Source: Novakomyces olei (Eukaryota; Ascomycota; Novakomycetes; Novakomycetales; Novakomycetaceae). Taken from it: a DNA stretch of 64,000 bases. The DNA lies in the NCBI GenBank assembly GCA_016906335.1, contig JADEYG010000001.1, positions 806,001 through 870,000 of the forward strand, read 5' to 3'. Positions within the stretch are counted from its first letter, which is position 1. Each line of letters opens with the position of its first letter. Both the position numbers and the translations under genes were made by a program. Shown here piece after piece: positions 20,252 to 30,665 of this stretch. The notes under the pieces were generated by a model that saw only the letters and a list, made by a program, of their open reading frames with translations, searched no databases and was not told where the DNA came from.

Positions 20252-21176
20252 TGATGACTTTGTGATGACTTTTGCTGCTGTGCAGGAAAAAGGTAGCGGC
20301 TTAGTAGATCGAATTGGCCGTCGGTTTGTGCTTTTCATGTCAATTATTATCATCATCTTTTCTTCTTTCAATACACGCTTTTATTAATTTTCCGATACAC
20401 CTATTTCCAGGAGTCAGGCTCACTGATACGTGTTTGGGAATATGGGATTGTACATGTCAAAGGGATGTCACCTTGTCGATCTGTTTTCCCTAAATAGCAC
20501 TCGTCAGGTATCTTTGTTCCTACACAATTTTCACATTTGTTTTTTTTAATTTTTAATTTTTTTTTTTTCATGACCTATCCGTTTATCCATTTCCTCGTTT
20601 CCCTGCGTTATCGTAGCAATATTTCCCACGAGATTAAATAGGTTGTCCAGAGTATCTCAAAATTGGAGTTCAAGGAGATCAGCAAGTTACGCGTTGGAGC
20701 GTTGCCTGTATTTCCAGACAGCAGTACTATCGCGTCGTATTGTGCAGTTGGCTGCGAGAAATTGTGTGGTACTTCGAGGCAACGTGCACGAGCAATCAAT
20801 GGCCGCAAATGCAAATTAACCGCCCATCGGTGGCTCTTGCAAGGCTTTACTTGTTTTGATCATGGTTCCATAGTTAAAATCCAATATTCTTCTTTATCAG
20901 TAAGTTTTATGTTTTAATTTTAAACCGCCCTTGTGCTTTTCGTTTACATTTTGCCATTGACTCACGAATTTGTCGGCATCTGTTATACATCGTCCGATAA
21001 TTGGCAAATAAATTGATAAAAATCCATTGTAACTATATCTCGTCCCCATACTAAATCAATTTTCCGGTTACTTGGTTAACATTCGAATGAAAGTGTGTAA
21101 TGATGTCATTGAAAAGCTTATGTCTATTGTGGCGTTGGACGCTTGGCAACCAAACACAAAACAAAACGAGTCGGCA
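20252..21176. other. intergenic region downstream of the Ace2-like gene
   Basis: This holds the 3' flank with a T-rich run near 20540-20570, then about 600 bp with only weak open frames (for example 20663-20917, no family). A promoter for the small gene at 21177 is expected at its right end. Confidence 0.45.
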
Positions 21177-21528
21177 ATGGATATTCCCTTTCTTTTTTGC
21201 GTGCAATGCGGTAAGTTTACAAAAGATTTAAACGACTCTTGATATCGTGATTTGCTACTGACGATTGCCAGGCCCTGGAGTCAACAACCCGTGCAAATGT
21301 AAAATTGTAGGGCCAACAGTGGGATTTATCGTTATGATTGGCACTGCAGTCATTGCATGGCCCGCCGCTATTCTCACTGGCGGATGCACAAAGCCTGCGA
21401 AAAAGTGCTGGGCGTTTCCGGGTAAGTGCTGCGTAAGTGGTGGTTACGACTAATGCATATTGCAGCCGAATCTAATTGGTCTGTGTCGAATGCAATACCC
21501 ATATGAATTTGTCACAGAGGGCAATTGA
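21177..21528 (+). CDS. Small Cys-rich membrane protein, alternative 3' ends
   Basis: Exon 1 is 21177-21210 (GTAAGT donor) and exon 2 starts at 21272 (TTGCCAG acceptor), joined in phase 1. The core product begins MDIPFLFCVQCG. A CKCKIVGP turn follows, then one clear membrane helix (VGFIVMIGTAVIAWPAAIL, about residues 28-46) and a second Cys cluster (GGCTKPAKKCWAF). Two GTAAGT donors then lie 11 nt apart (21422 and 21433) and share one ideal acceptor (GACTAATGCATATTGCAG, ending 21465). Reading through gives 71 aa (stop 21453), the first donor 74 aa, the second 85 aa with an extra Cys-Cys. I know no family. The splice signals and Cys/TM pattern support a real microprotein. Confidence 0.55.
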
Positions 21529-23776
21529 TGTTTAACTTGTGGCTTTTGTGATGATACTGATGGTTTGAATATACATGTTTTTGATAATGCGTCAATTGTG
21601 TTGAGTGGTTTATTGTCTCGAGGAAGGGTAAGTCGAGCAAACGTATTTGCATCCAATATACATTGCAAATTGATCCAAATTGTCGGCGAAATATATTTCC
21701 GGCGTTGACTGGCTGTAATCTATGGGTGTCAAATTACTGGCCAGTCTACAAACATAATCAGCTGCCTTCTCCTGTAGTGTAATTCACATTGGCCCGTGTA
21801 TGTTTTTGTATTAAATACGGTGTGAATGTAACCCGTAAGTTTCATCAGTAGACTGACAGCATATGACTGCGCAGGGGTCTTTTCGTTACTTGTGTATACT
21901 GTCTTTCACAGTTTGCTTTGTACTAACGACGTGAGCGTTTGCCACGAGATTGGAATCATGATCACATAAAACACTTTACCCGGTTGTATAGAGGGCAGCA
22001 TAGGTAAACATAGCAATATTGTCCTTTATGCATTCTTCAGGCGTTCTTAGATTGATCAACTTGATCCTTTGTAGCTACCAACCAATCTGTCTCTGTCTGC
22101 TCTATATGCGACGGCAGTGCTCGTTGTGCTGGAGGCGAGTATTCGCGCAAATGTGGCTGCGTGCGAATACTATATGCAGGTACGTTTGCAGTGAACGGGT
22201 AATGCAACGGCCCATGAGGCAGCAATGACAAATATTCTCCGAACTAAACGGACTTACAACTAACTGACAATAATGATCTACGCCGCATGTTCCTTTGACA
22301 AATACAGTGTCATGTTTGACTACCATCGCACGCAGAATTGGGCAATGCCATATAAGATTTAGCAGAATTGCCGTTGCAATTGAGCCAAAAGTAGAAGATG
22401 GCTGGAATAAAGACGTGTATTTAAGAAACAGATTACTAGTGCAAGAGGCGGCGGCTGCGGGATCTAGGCATCCGTACTCTGTTCTAAAAATAATGCATCC
22501 CCACTCGTAGCGGCTATTTACTCTATCCATCCAGTAGTAATAAATAGACGAAATAGACTAAACAGAATAAGAGTATATAGAATGAGAGTAAATAGAATGA
22601 GAGTAAATAGAATGAGAGTAAATAGAATGAGAGTAAACTGCATAAATAGAATGAGAGTAAATTGCATAAATAGCAACACACCTCCGCATGAAGTCTTACG
22701 CATTTTACAGTTTTTTGCGTACGTCCAAGTAAGGGTTCAATTAAATAAACATCTCTGTAGAGTACTTAGACTAGATATAAGCTGAGATAACAAGGGTATA
22801 AAAAGTCTACTTCATCGAGGCACCCGTACCCATTAGCGGGTACAAGCAGGCCCAAACTGGTAAACGCATTTCTGCTTCTAGTCGTTCCTACATAAAGCCA
22901 CGTATAATCACATTATTCGCCCAAAACATGACATGGCGTAAGAGCACCGAACCCGTGACTTCGTTTTACAATTCCTTGGGCAGAGAGTGACTGCACTGTG
23001 CTGCTATATTGAGCATACAAACGACTTTTAGCTTTTAGAGCAATTGGACTTTTATTCTTGTGCAAAATTCTATTTTTAAAGGAGCAGCGTTTGACTTTGT
23101 AATGCAATTTTTTCCAATCCCAATCCTTAACAAGCGACGCCGTATCGCTCGACCAATGTAAAGCACGCTCGACCTCGTTTGCTCGCACACCTGCACACAC
23201 GTGCTGATCGGCTCCTATACTTAAATAGTAAATCAGGGTTTTCTGCACCACATGCGGCAACGTAACGGTTGAGCGTTGGAAAATAAACAACAATATCATT
23301 TACTATATATCCTAGGAGCCCAACAAATTTCCCTATGCTCCGTGCAAAAGGCCGTGAAGGAGGAGCCGTGGAGAGGGGATCATAGTATCTACCGTCAAGT
23401 CAGCTACACGAGCCAGCACAACAAAAGGTTGTGTGGTAAGAGTCAGCATTTTGCATACATTCGCTTCACCGCGTTTGCATAATTTTGCATACATCGCATT
23501 GTGCATACATCGCTTGCATATAGATCGACTCAGGTTGGAGGCGACTATTTCTATCTGTCTGCTTCAACTCGGGAACGGGCTAAAGTACAGACTCGCAAAC
23601 GCCATCGGCCGGCGCGGTCAAACTTGTTTTACTTTGCATTGAGACAGATTGTGCCATAGCCCAACTGGAACAGGCACCTCGACGGACGGCTCAATTAGCA
23701 GTAAAACTGTTGCAACTGCAGACTTAGACTGCTGTAGTCTTGTATTGTCTCAGTATAAAGCGTTGCACAGTGCACA
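21529..23776. other. gene-poor 2.2-kb region before the GH47-like gene
   Basis: It contains a 15-bp tandem repeat near 22570 and a cluster of TTGCATACAT words at 23451-23520, likely in the promoter of the next gene. One ATG-initiated 128-codon frame lies on the minus strand (22913-23299) with no recognisable family. No convincing gene was found. Confidence 0.45.
22576..22664. repeat. 15-bp tandem repeat (AATAGAATGAGAGTA)
   Basis: About four tandem copies of the 15-mer are followed by two copies spaced by a CTGCATAA/TTGCATAA insert. It is intergenic. Confidence 0.85.
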
Positions 23777-26488
23777 ATGTTCACTGGATGGCGACAATTA
23801 ACTTTGCTGCTAGTGCTTTTGTTCTCTGCTTCATTTCTAGTTGATGCCGCTGCTGTTACGAGCACACAATCCTCTGACAGCGAGAAGGACCAAACTCTAG
23901 GACTGTTCAAGATTCTCGGCAGCCTTAGTGGACGCGTATCCAGCGAAAGGCATACTTTGCATAAACGACAAAAGGCGGACACTGGGCAATTAAAGTTTCC
24001 ATCAGAAAAAGATACTGCAGCCAATGGATTGCCTTTGCCAGAGACTCCCGCAAAAAGGCGGCCCGGAGCCCCATCCGACTTGGAAGGCACAGAAATCACT
24101 GCGCCTGATTTGCTGTCTGATTCATTGCCTGGATCTAAAGAAAAAGGGACAGACAAGGATAATGGTCAAGCAAAAGTGCCAGAGGCAGTATCACCGGTGC
24201 CCTTTGTTTTACCGGCCATGCTGCCCACACTTTCAAAATCGGTTTTCACAGTGCAAGCAAAGTCCTTCCCTGAGGAATCAATAGCGGAAGCCGAGTTAAG
24301 GCAAAGTCGGCAGGATGAAATCGCAAGCACCTTCCTTAAAAGCTGGAAGGCTTACCACGACAATGCCTGGGGCGAAGATGTGCTCCTGCCCGACATGCGT
24401 AAGGGCATATCGACAATGTCAATGGCACAGACTGTATTTTCTGCTCTAGACACGGCGCTCATAATGGGGTTGGAAGAGCAGTACGCGACGTCCTGGCAAT
24501 ATATCAAGGCAATGGACCTGGACTTGCGGCCCCAAAACGTGGCCCTGGATGTGCCCGAGGTCTTTTCCCAGCTAGTGGCCTCCTTATTATCCTCCCGTGA
24601 TCTGGCATCCCTGTCTCCTCACCACAAAGTCGTAGCAGAACGTGTCCTTGATGCAGCCCTGATACTCTCTGAGCAAACAGAACAGGCTTTTGATCCAGTG
24701 ACTAAAATACCCAGCACTTTACTCGACTTGCGCCGTGCTCGCGGTGCAAGTGCAAGTGGAGTTAAATCTATTACCATTGGTAATGTCGGCCTGACCGCAT
24801 TGGAAATGTTGCAACTGGCTCGGGTTGCTAGTATCGACGCGTACACTGAAATCGCTAGTGGAATGCTTCAGAGTTTGCATGACCTCGGCGTCACTTCAAG
24901 CGAGCCCGGACTGCTACCAGCCGGAGCCTGGATTGGCTGTGCTCTGGCTGCCTCTCAGCAACAGCCAGAGGAGCAGTTACCGTCCCGCCCAAAAGCACCT
25001 ATCCAGCGTGAGTTTGAGTCGAGGCACTTGGTGCTTTCTACAGCGGATCGTATAAAATTGGCTTCACTTTATGACCAATTTGCTCCAAGATTTGAGGAGT
25101 CTCTGGTTCCGCCGCCTCGAAGACGACGACAGCGGCTTCGGTCTAAAGCTGTACGCGGAGAAGTCAAATCTGGCAGCAAAGGAGCAGCAAACAAGATGGC
25201 CCGCAAACAGGGAAGCCTGGCTGGGGACGAAAGATCAGGAGAAGCTGAGGAGGAAGAGGAGGAGGAAGTGCTTGAGGCTCAGCTGTACCGGGACCCAAAA
25301 ATAATAGAGGAAGACAGGCTGATTGATGATTTTGATCTGGGCTCAGTGAATGGCGAGAGCTTACTACTGGAAATGCAGCTGGCCAAACGGAAACAGGAGG
25401 CAGAAGGGCTGCCTGCCTTTGAGCGCGAGTCTATGGAAAAATCAGGTGTTCCTTCGTCCGTGGTGGACAGTATCGATAGGATGTTCACTTACATTCAGTC
25501 GGGAGAAAGACCAAGGCCACGAGTCCCCGAGGGAGCAATGCCAGATATCATTGCGCCGTCAGTTAAACAGGAGGAAGGAGAAGGAGACCAAAAACGTGAC
25601 GGGGAAGGAGATCAGGAGCCAGAGATGCATGAGCGTAGGAAAAGGTCTCAGGCTGATATTGAAGAGGCCCGCCAAAGACAGGAGGACCCGTCGTGTGACC
25701 CTACAAGGCTACGTTCTACTGACGAACTCTTTACACTGGGCTCAAATCTTGCTCAGGTGTATGACACTCTTGTTCAGGCCTATATGCTCTCTGGGGGCGA
25801 GCTTGTACAGGCACGATTATTGTGGAACAAGGCTTCTACTGCCATTCGCGAAAAGCTCTTGTTTACGCCCGCTGTCAATGGGCTGGAGGACACATTACTC
25901 GCTGGCCAGCTACGTCATGATGCTGGTGGCCAGCAATTGGAAGGAGAAGTCTTACAGACTTCTTGTCAGTTGGGTGCATTGTATTCCCTGGCAGGCCGTG
26001 TCTTTAATCGCGAGGCGGATATAGGCACAGCCGAAAAGTTGACTCTGGGCTGTCTGCGTATGGCAGAAAGGTCGGCCACACATTTGCCAGCGGCAGCACA
26101 AAGAGTCGGAGTTTGCCAAAAAGGGCAGCATTGTGCAGAGGAGCCAGTAGTCATGGAGGATTCTTCTTATTTCCTACAGCCAGAGCTGATAAGAAGCGTT
26201 TTCTACCTTTGGAGAATAACCGGCAACCGAGAATGGCAGGCCCGTGGATGGGAGCTGTGGAAGGCGACAGAAAGAGCCTGCAAGGCTCGAAACAGTCCTG
26301 CGTTTGTAGGCATTAAAAATGTAGAAGATCCTGCTTCGGGAGCAAGTGGCGCCAATGCAATGAATCCGGCCTGGCTTTCCGCTACTCTGAAATATTTCTA
26401 CCTACTGTTTAGCGATCCTTCCCTCGTTTCACTCGATGAGTTTGTGTTCAATGCCAAGGGCCATCCTTTCCGTTACCGTGCAGCATGA
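23777..26488 (+). CDS. GH47-family (class I mannosidase-like) ER protein, probably catalytically dead
   Basis: GH47 enzymes trim alpha-1,2-mannose from N-glycans or mark glycoproteins for ER-associated degradation. The single exon encodes 903 aa. The N-terminus has a signal peptide or anchor (LTLLLVLLFSASFLV). The GH47 fold begins near residue 180 (FLKSWKAYHDNAWGEDVLLP) with the SALDTALIMGL block. A strongly acidic, charged insert at about 430-640 splits the domain. The C-terminal part has YFLQPELIRSVFYLWRITG and TLKYFYLLFSD and ends FNAKGHPF. Several acidic residues usual in the family are replaced, and the calcium-binding Thr-Glu of the FNTEAHP motif is Ala-Lys. Length and divergence recall yeast Mnl2. 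A lectin-like or regulatory ERAD role is inferred. Confidence 0.82.
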   Translation: MFTGWRQLTLLLVLLFSASFLVDAAAVTSTQSSDSEKDQTLGLFKILGSLSGRVSSERHTLHKRQKADTGQLKFPSEKDTAANGLPLPETPAKRRPGAPSDLEGTEITAPDLLSDSLPGSKEKGTDKDNGQAKVPEAVSPVPFVLPAMLPTLSKSVFTVQAKSFPEESIAEAELRQSRQDEIASTFLKSWKAYHDNAWGEDVLLPDMRKGISTMSMAQTVFSALDTALIMGLEEQYATSWQYIKAMDLDLRPQNVALDVPEVFSQLVASLLSSRDLASLSPHHKVVAERVLDAALILSEQTEQAFDPVTKIPSTLLDLRRARGASASGVKSITIGNVGLTALEMLQLARVASIDAYTEIASGMLQSLHDLGVTSSEPGLLPAGAWIGCALAASQQQPEEQLPSRPKAPIQREFESRHLVLSTADRIKLASLYDQFAPRFEESLVPPPRRRRQRLRSKAVRGEVKSGSKGAANKMARKQGSLAGDERSGEAEEEEEEEVLEAQLYRDPKIIEEDRLIDDFDLGSVNGESLLLEMQLAKRKQEAEGLPAFERESMEKSGVPSSVVDSIDRMFTYIQSGERPRPRVPEGAMPDIIAPSVKQEEGEGDQKRDGEGDQEPEMHERRKRSQADIEEARQRQEDPSCDPTRLRSTDELFTLGSNLAQVYDTLVQAYMLSGGELVQARLLWNKASTAIREKLLFTPAVNGLEDTLLAGQLRHDAGGQQLEGEVLQTSCQLGALYSLAGRVFNREADIGTAEKLTLGCLRMAERSATHLPAAAQRVGVCQKGQHCAEEPVVMEDSSYFLQPELIRSVFYLWRITGNREWQARGWELWKATERACKARNSPAFVGIKNVEDPASGASGANAMNPAWLSATLKYFYLLFSDPSLVSLDEFVFNAKGHPFRYRAA

Positions 26489-27060
26489 TATACTCGAATG
26501 ATGCTCACATATGTTTTCTGCATTACCCATTTGAGCGAGAGTTTGTTTTTTTTTCGTTAACATTCGCGTTTCAAGTCTATACCTATTCTAGCTAATTATA
26601 ATGACAAGCACCGACAACCTTGCGTACATATTCTTTCGTCCTGATATATTTCCATGATGCTATTTCATGATATTTGTATCCATTCGTTTACAAAGCAAAT
26701 AGATCTAGTCAAACAGATCTTTTGGCAATAAAGCGATTGCAGAACGGATTGTATCAGAAGCAAATAAATCTATATCTCCTATGCTAATTCAATTATGCAA
26801 AAATGTAGCGTGTAGTAAACGCATACTTTTTGGGCTGTATATTAGCTGAATAATCAAAATGCTTTGCGAGTTTCATGAGACGATTTGCCAATGTTTCATA
26901 TTATACAAGCGTTCAAGGACCACAAGTAGTCATGGTAAGATAAACCTATTCTCAAATATTATGCAATACTACAACACCAATACCTGTCCTCCCGCCCAAT
27001 AGTGCCTGCATGATAAAGTGTCATCCGGAGTAACACTGCTTTAACCCTACGTCCGTTCGC
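26489..27060. other. convergent 3' spacer, GH47-like gene and MRP10
   Basis: This is about 570 bp of AT-rich spacer between two gene ends. Nothing coding was recognised. Confidence 0.5.
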
Positions 27061-27528
27061 TTATAAGAATTTCGACAGGCGCGACAAGTGGTAATTGATC
27101 GTATCGCGCCGCGACGTATTTTTCTTCCAATCAAGTCAGAATAAAGTCACGAAATATAGAATCATGAGACTAAAGAAGAAAAAAAATGAAATAAAAGACA
27201 ATTAAAAGACCGAAAAAAGATGAAGCTGAAAACGCAACGGGCAAGAATGAACTGTATCGGAGCAAAATATCAAAACACGGAAAAGTATTGTTCCAATAAA
27301 AAAAGCCTTTCACAATGGTAAGCATACATTTATCTTGGACATGCACTCTGTCAGCTCTACTGCCTTTTGCGCACATTCAGCAGCGTCTGGCTTATTACCG
27401 TGAGCAGCCCAGCAATTGAGCATAGCCGTGAGCTGCGCTGAGCAAGGCGATCCAGTCCGTGACTTGGTGCGCCGGACCCGTAAACGCGGGAGGCCTTGTA
27501 GTCGAGGGCCGGCCGGAGGCTTCGGCAT
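27061..27528 (-). CDS. MRP10: Mitochondrial small-subunit ribosomal protein mS37 (MRP10)
   Basis: Mrp10 is a CHCH-fold protein of the mitoribosomal small subunit, imported and oxidised by the Mia40 route. Exons are 27328-27528 and 27061-27123 (intron 204 nt, GTATGC donor, TTGGAAG acceptor), giving 87 aa. The start PKPPAGPRLQGLPRLRV matches the family N-terminus. The first Cys pair has C-x9-C spacing (CSAQLTAMLNC) and the second is C-x10-C spaced (CAQKAVELTEC). The tiny 3' exon supplies the conserved NYHLSRL tail, which confirms the splice. The ORF in exon 1 alone would end three residues into the intron. Confidence 0.9.
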
Positions 27529-27956
27529 AGTAAAGAATTTGTGAGTGGATTGCTGTGCGTGTATATTATTGTATTTTGTTAAACAATTTCATAAGTTTTT
27601 ACTGCAGATTCAGTGCTTATAGATAATTTCTGGATTCTATTATACTTTGTATTAACGATAAATGTCTCGCAAGATTACTTGAAATAAGTAAATGTATATA
27701 CTACACTCTTTTATTCCATTTCATTTCATTTATTTTATATTTATATTTATGTTTTATTTTTTATGTTAATTGTATTTTTACATTTTTATCTATTTTATAT
27801 GTTTTCATTATTTATTTGTGTATTCTATTTTCTATTCTATTTACTATTCAAAACTTACTAGTGTAATAGAATTGATCAATCGAATACTTCATTTTGCGTA
27901 TAATTTGCTCTACAGCAGCTCGTCGCATTCCACAACTGGTAGAGTAATCAACTCGT
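27529..27956. other. spacer between CCT6 3' end and MRP10 start
   Basis: This 430-bp, very AT-rich stretch (TTTATATTTATA-type runs near 27730-27850) must hold the MRP10 promoter and the CCT6 terminator. No coding signal was seen. Confidence 0.5.
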
Positions 27957-29782
27957 TTACTGCCCCTCTTTCATAGAGCGTCCAGCCTTTACAATTTCAT
28001 CGATATTACAGAAATTGCTGGCAATCACAGTGCTAGAATGCAGCATATGCCTCACGACGCGGTAATTGTCGTATACACCTTCGATTGTAGGATCAAAAGG
28101 CTCTCCAGACGCTAAGTCAACACCGACAGGTGTCACTGAATCCTCCTCATCCGGAGCAGCTGAATTAGCTGCACTAAACTCATCTTGTAGGGCCACAATA
28201 ACGTCCTGAGTATCATACCCGCCATTCGCAGCCAACGTCTTTGGAATGACTAGGAGGGCATCCGCAAAAGCAATGACACCCATCTTTGCTTTGCCTTTGA
28301 CTGTGCGAAGTACTGCATTTGACTTTAAATACGCAGCACAGCCAATGTGGAAAGAACCAGCACCTGGAACAACTGAACGATCTTCGATTGCGTTTTTAAC
28401 TGCCCGCAATCCGTCACGAACCGCGTCTTCTACCTGCTTAATTGTATGAGCATTCGGCCCCTTTATTAGAATAGTAACGCTCTTTGGATCCTTGACTTCC
28501 TCCACAAATGTATATTTTTCTTCTCCCAATGTTTCCTCATATACTAATCCCGCATATCCCAGCACTTCAGGCGAAAGATCCTCTACTGAATTCTGGGCGA
28601 CACCGCCACAAACGAGCTGAAGACGTTCCATATTGCGACGCTTTGCGCGTCGCAATGCGAGAATCCCGTTTTTGGCCAAAACGTCGAGCGAAAGTGGATC
28701 AATGCCCTTTTGATTTATGATAACGAAGCCCTTTGATGAGTCCGTACATACTTGGTTCTTCAAATCGACGATTTTCTTAAGCTTCTCATCAATAAACCTG
28801 CGTTCGCTTTCTACCAGCTTTTCACGTTGATCGGCAGTAGAGTAGAAGAAACCTGAATTCACCTCTGTTTTTTCGTACTCGAGTGAGACATTAAGGGTAA
28901 GAATATACGCATTCTTAACGCTACGAGGCATATCCGGGTGCCTGGCACCGTGATCAAGAGCAAGACCACGGATGAGCTTTGTATCAGTTGCGAATCGGTG
29001 CTGCATTTTCATAATCTCCACCATGAACAGGTCGATCGGCTCGCCGGGTTGTTGGATGGCTAATACCGCGTCTGTTATTGCTGGTGCTAGCGACGCAACT
29101 ATAGAAGGGTGAATTTTGGTTCCGAGTGAAGCTTTAGCCACGGATAGTAGGGTAGATCTGTCGCTGGGGTCAATGGCGACTTTGAATTTTTCCAAGTACT
29201 GACTATTAGATTTTGGTCAAACCTCAAACATAATAGGAAAAAAGAGAAAAAAATCAATAAAGCAAATAGAAATAGGAGGAGGCTATTAGAATTAAAAATA
29301 TTAAAAAGAAACGGAGGGTAAAGACTCTACCTGAAGAGATTCGCGCTTAGCTAGCTCAAAGCCTTCCGTTATTAGAGAAGGATGAAGTCCCTCTTGGATG
29401 TAGCGATCGGCAAGCTTTAACATTTCACCGACCAAAAGGCAAACTGAAGTAGTGCCGTCACCGGTAACATCGTCCTGCGCAGTAGCGGCTTTCGCGATAC
29501 AAGACGCAGTTGGGTTCTGAATCTGCATTTCATTGAGCAGGACTCGCCCGTCCTTTGTAAGCTTTATCTGGCCTCCTCCATCAACAAGCCTTCACGTTAG
29601 CAGACATAAAGCAGGAAAAAAGAACGTGAAAAAAAAAGAATAAGCTTGTACATTTTGATGGTGCCTTTGGGGCCAAGATTGCTCTTGAGCACATCCTGAA
29701 GACCAATGGCCGCAGTTATATTGACCTGAAGAGCCTGTGCGCGGCGCACGCTCTCCGCCTTGGGATTGAGCAGCGAGTACAT
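27957..29782 (-). CDS. CCT6: CCT/TRiC chaperonin zeta subunit
   Basis: CCT6 is one of eight subunits of the cytosolic chaperonin that folds actin and tubulin using ATP. Exons are 29652-29782, 29331-29589 and 27957-29198 (introns 62 and 132 nt), giving 543 aa, the usual length. Nucleotide-binding motifs are intact: [12 protein letters not shown] across the first intron, [11 protein letters not shown] in exon 2 and [11 protein letters not shown] in exon 3. The zeta-type N-terminus reads [16 protein letters not shown]. Splice joins are confirmed by the conserved [16 protein letters not shown] and LEKFKV segments they restore. Prefoldin subunit 3, its client-delivery partner, is encoded 19 kb away. 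Confidence 0.95.
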
Positions 29783-30665
29783 GACAAAGCTAGTGGTAAT
29801 TTGCGCGTAGCAATTTTTGGACTACGCAACGGTAAACTACCAGTGAGTTATCTAGCTATATAATCTTATTACGAGATTAAGATAATGTACAGACGTGGAT
29901 AGGATAGCAGACTAGAGAAATACGTATAAAAATATATTCATTTATAAATAAAATTATAATATATTTATTATCGTCTGCCATTAAGCCTTGGACGTGTGGT
30001 GCCGTAGGCTTAGAGTGCCGTTCATTAAATGGTGCCCCGATTGTGTATGAGCAACGCATACATTTTGGATGAATCGTGAAGTCAAGAGCAGATAGACTTT
30101 GTAGTCTAGGCCGACAAGCCTACATTAATGCTTATCATTAATTAATGCGTACCATTACTGAACAGTCTCATAATTAATGTTGTGCGGGCGACGCGCGGAT
30201 GGGATGACAAACTAACGGCTGAGCGTGGTGGCTCTTTCTATTTTCGGACCTGCCTTCACCCACTAATTACTTGTGATTTGTTTTCTTCCGTAGAGCATTA
30301 ATTTCTACTCGGCGCATCTCAGAGCACTGAGCGCGTCTAAATCTATATCACAATTGCCGAAGGTGCCATCGTCCCATCCTTCGTCCAAATGTCGCGCATT
30401 AAATTTGCTTTATATTAAATATATCCGAGTGGACAGACGAATCGAGCGTTACACTTTGACCACCCACTTGAAATAAACTACATTATGATCAGTATTCTGC
30501 GAAAAGTCTACACATCCTCAATGCCACATATACAGTGCGTATTCCATTACTTACACATGAGTGGCCGTATATCTCATGCGAGCAAAACTAGCTTTGAATT
30601 ACTTGTAAATCGATCATTACTTACGCCATAATAACTCCTGTCACGCGTCTTTTTGTGCACCAAAT
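29783..30665. promoter_or_regulatory. divergent region between CCT6 and SWI1
   Basis: This is about 0.9 kb between outward-reading genes. It is AT-rich on the CCT6 side, with a pair of ATTAATG words near 30125-30180. No gene or RNA was recognised. It should carry both promoters. Confidence 0.5.

Noticed and set aside
22913-23299. 128-codon minus-strand ORF with a true ATG
   Set aside because: It has no family signature, no splice context, and lies in a gene-poor stretch. It is kept only as a note.
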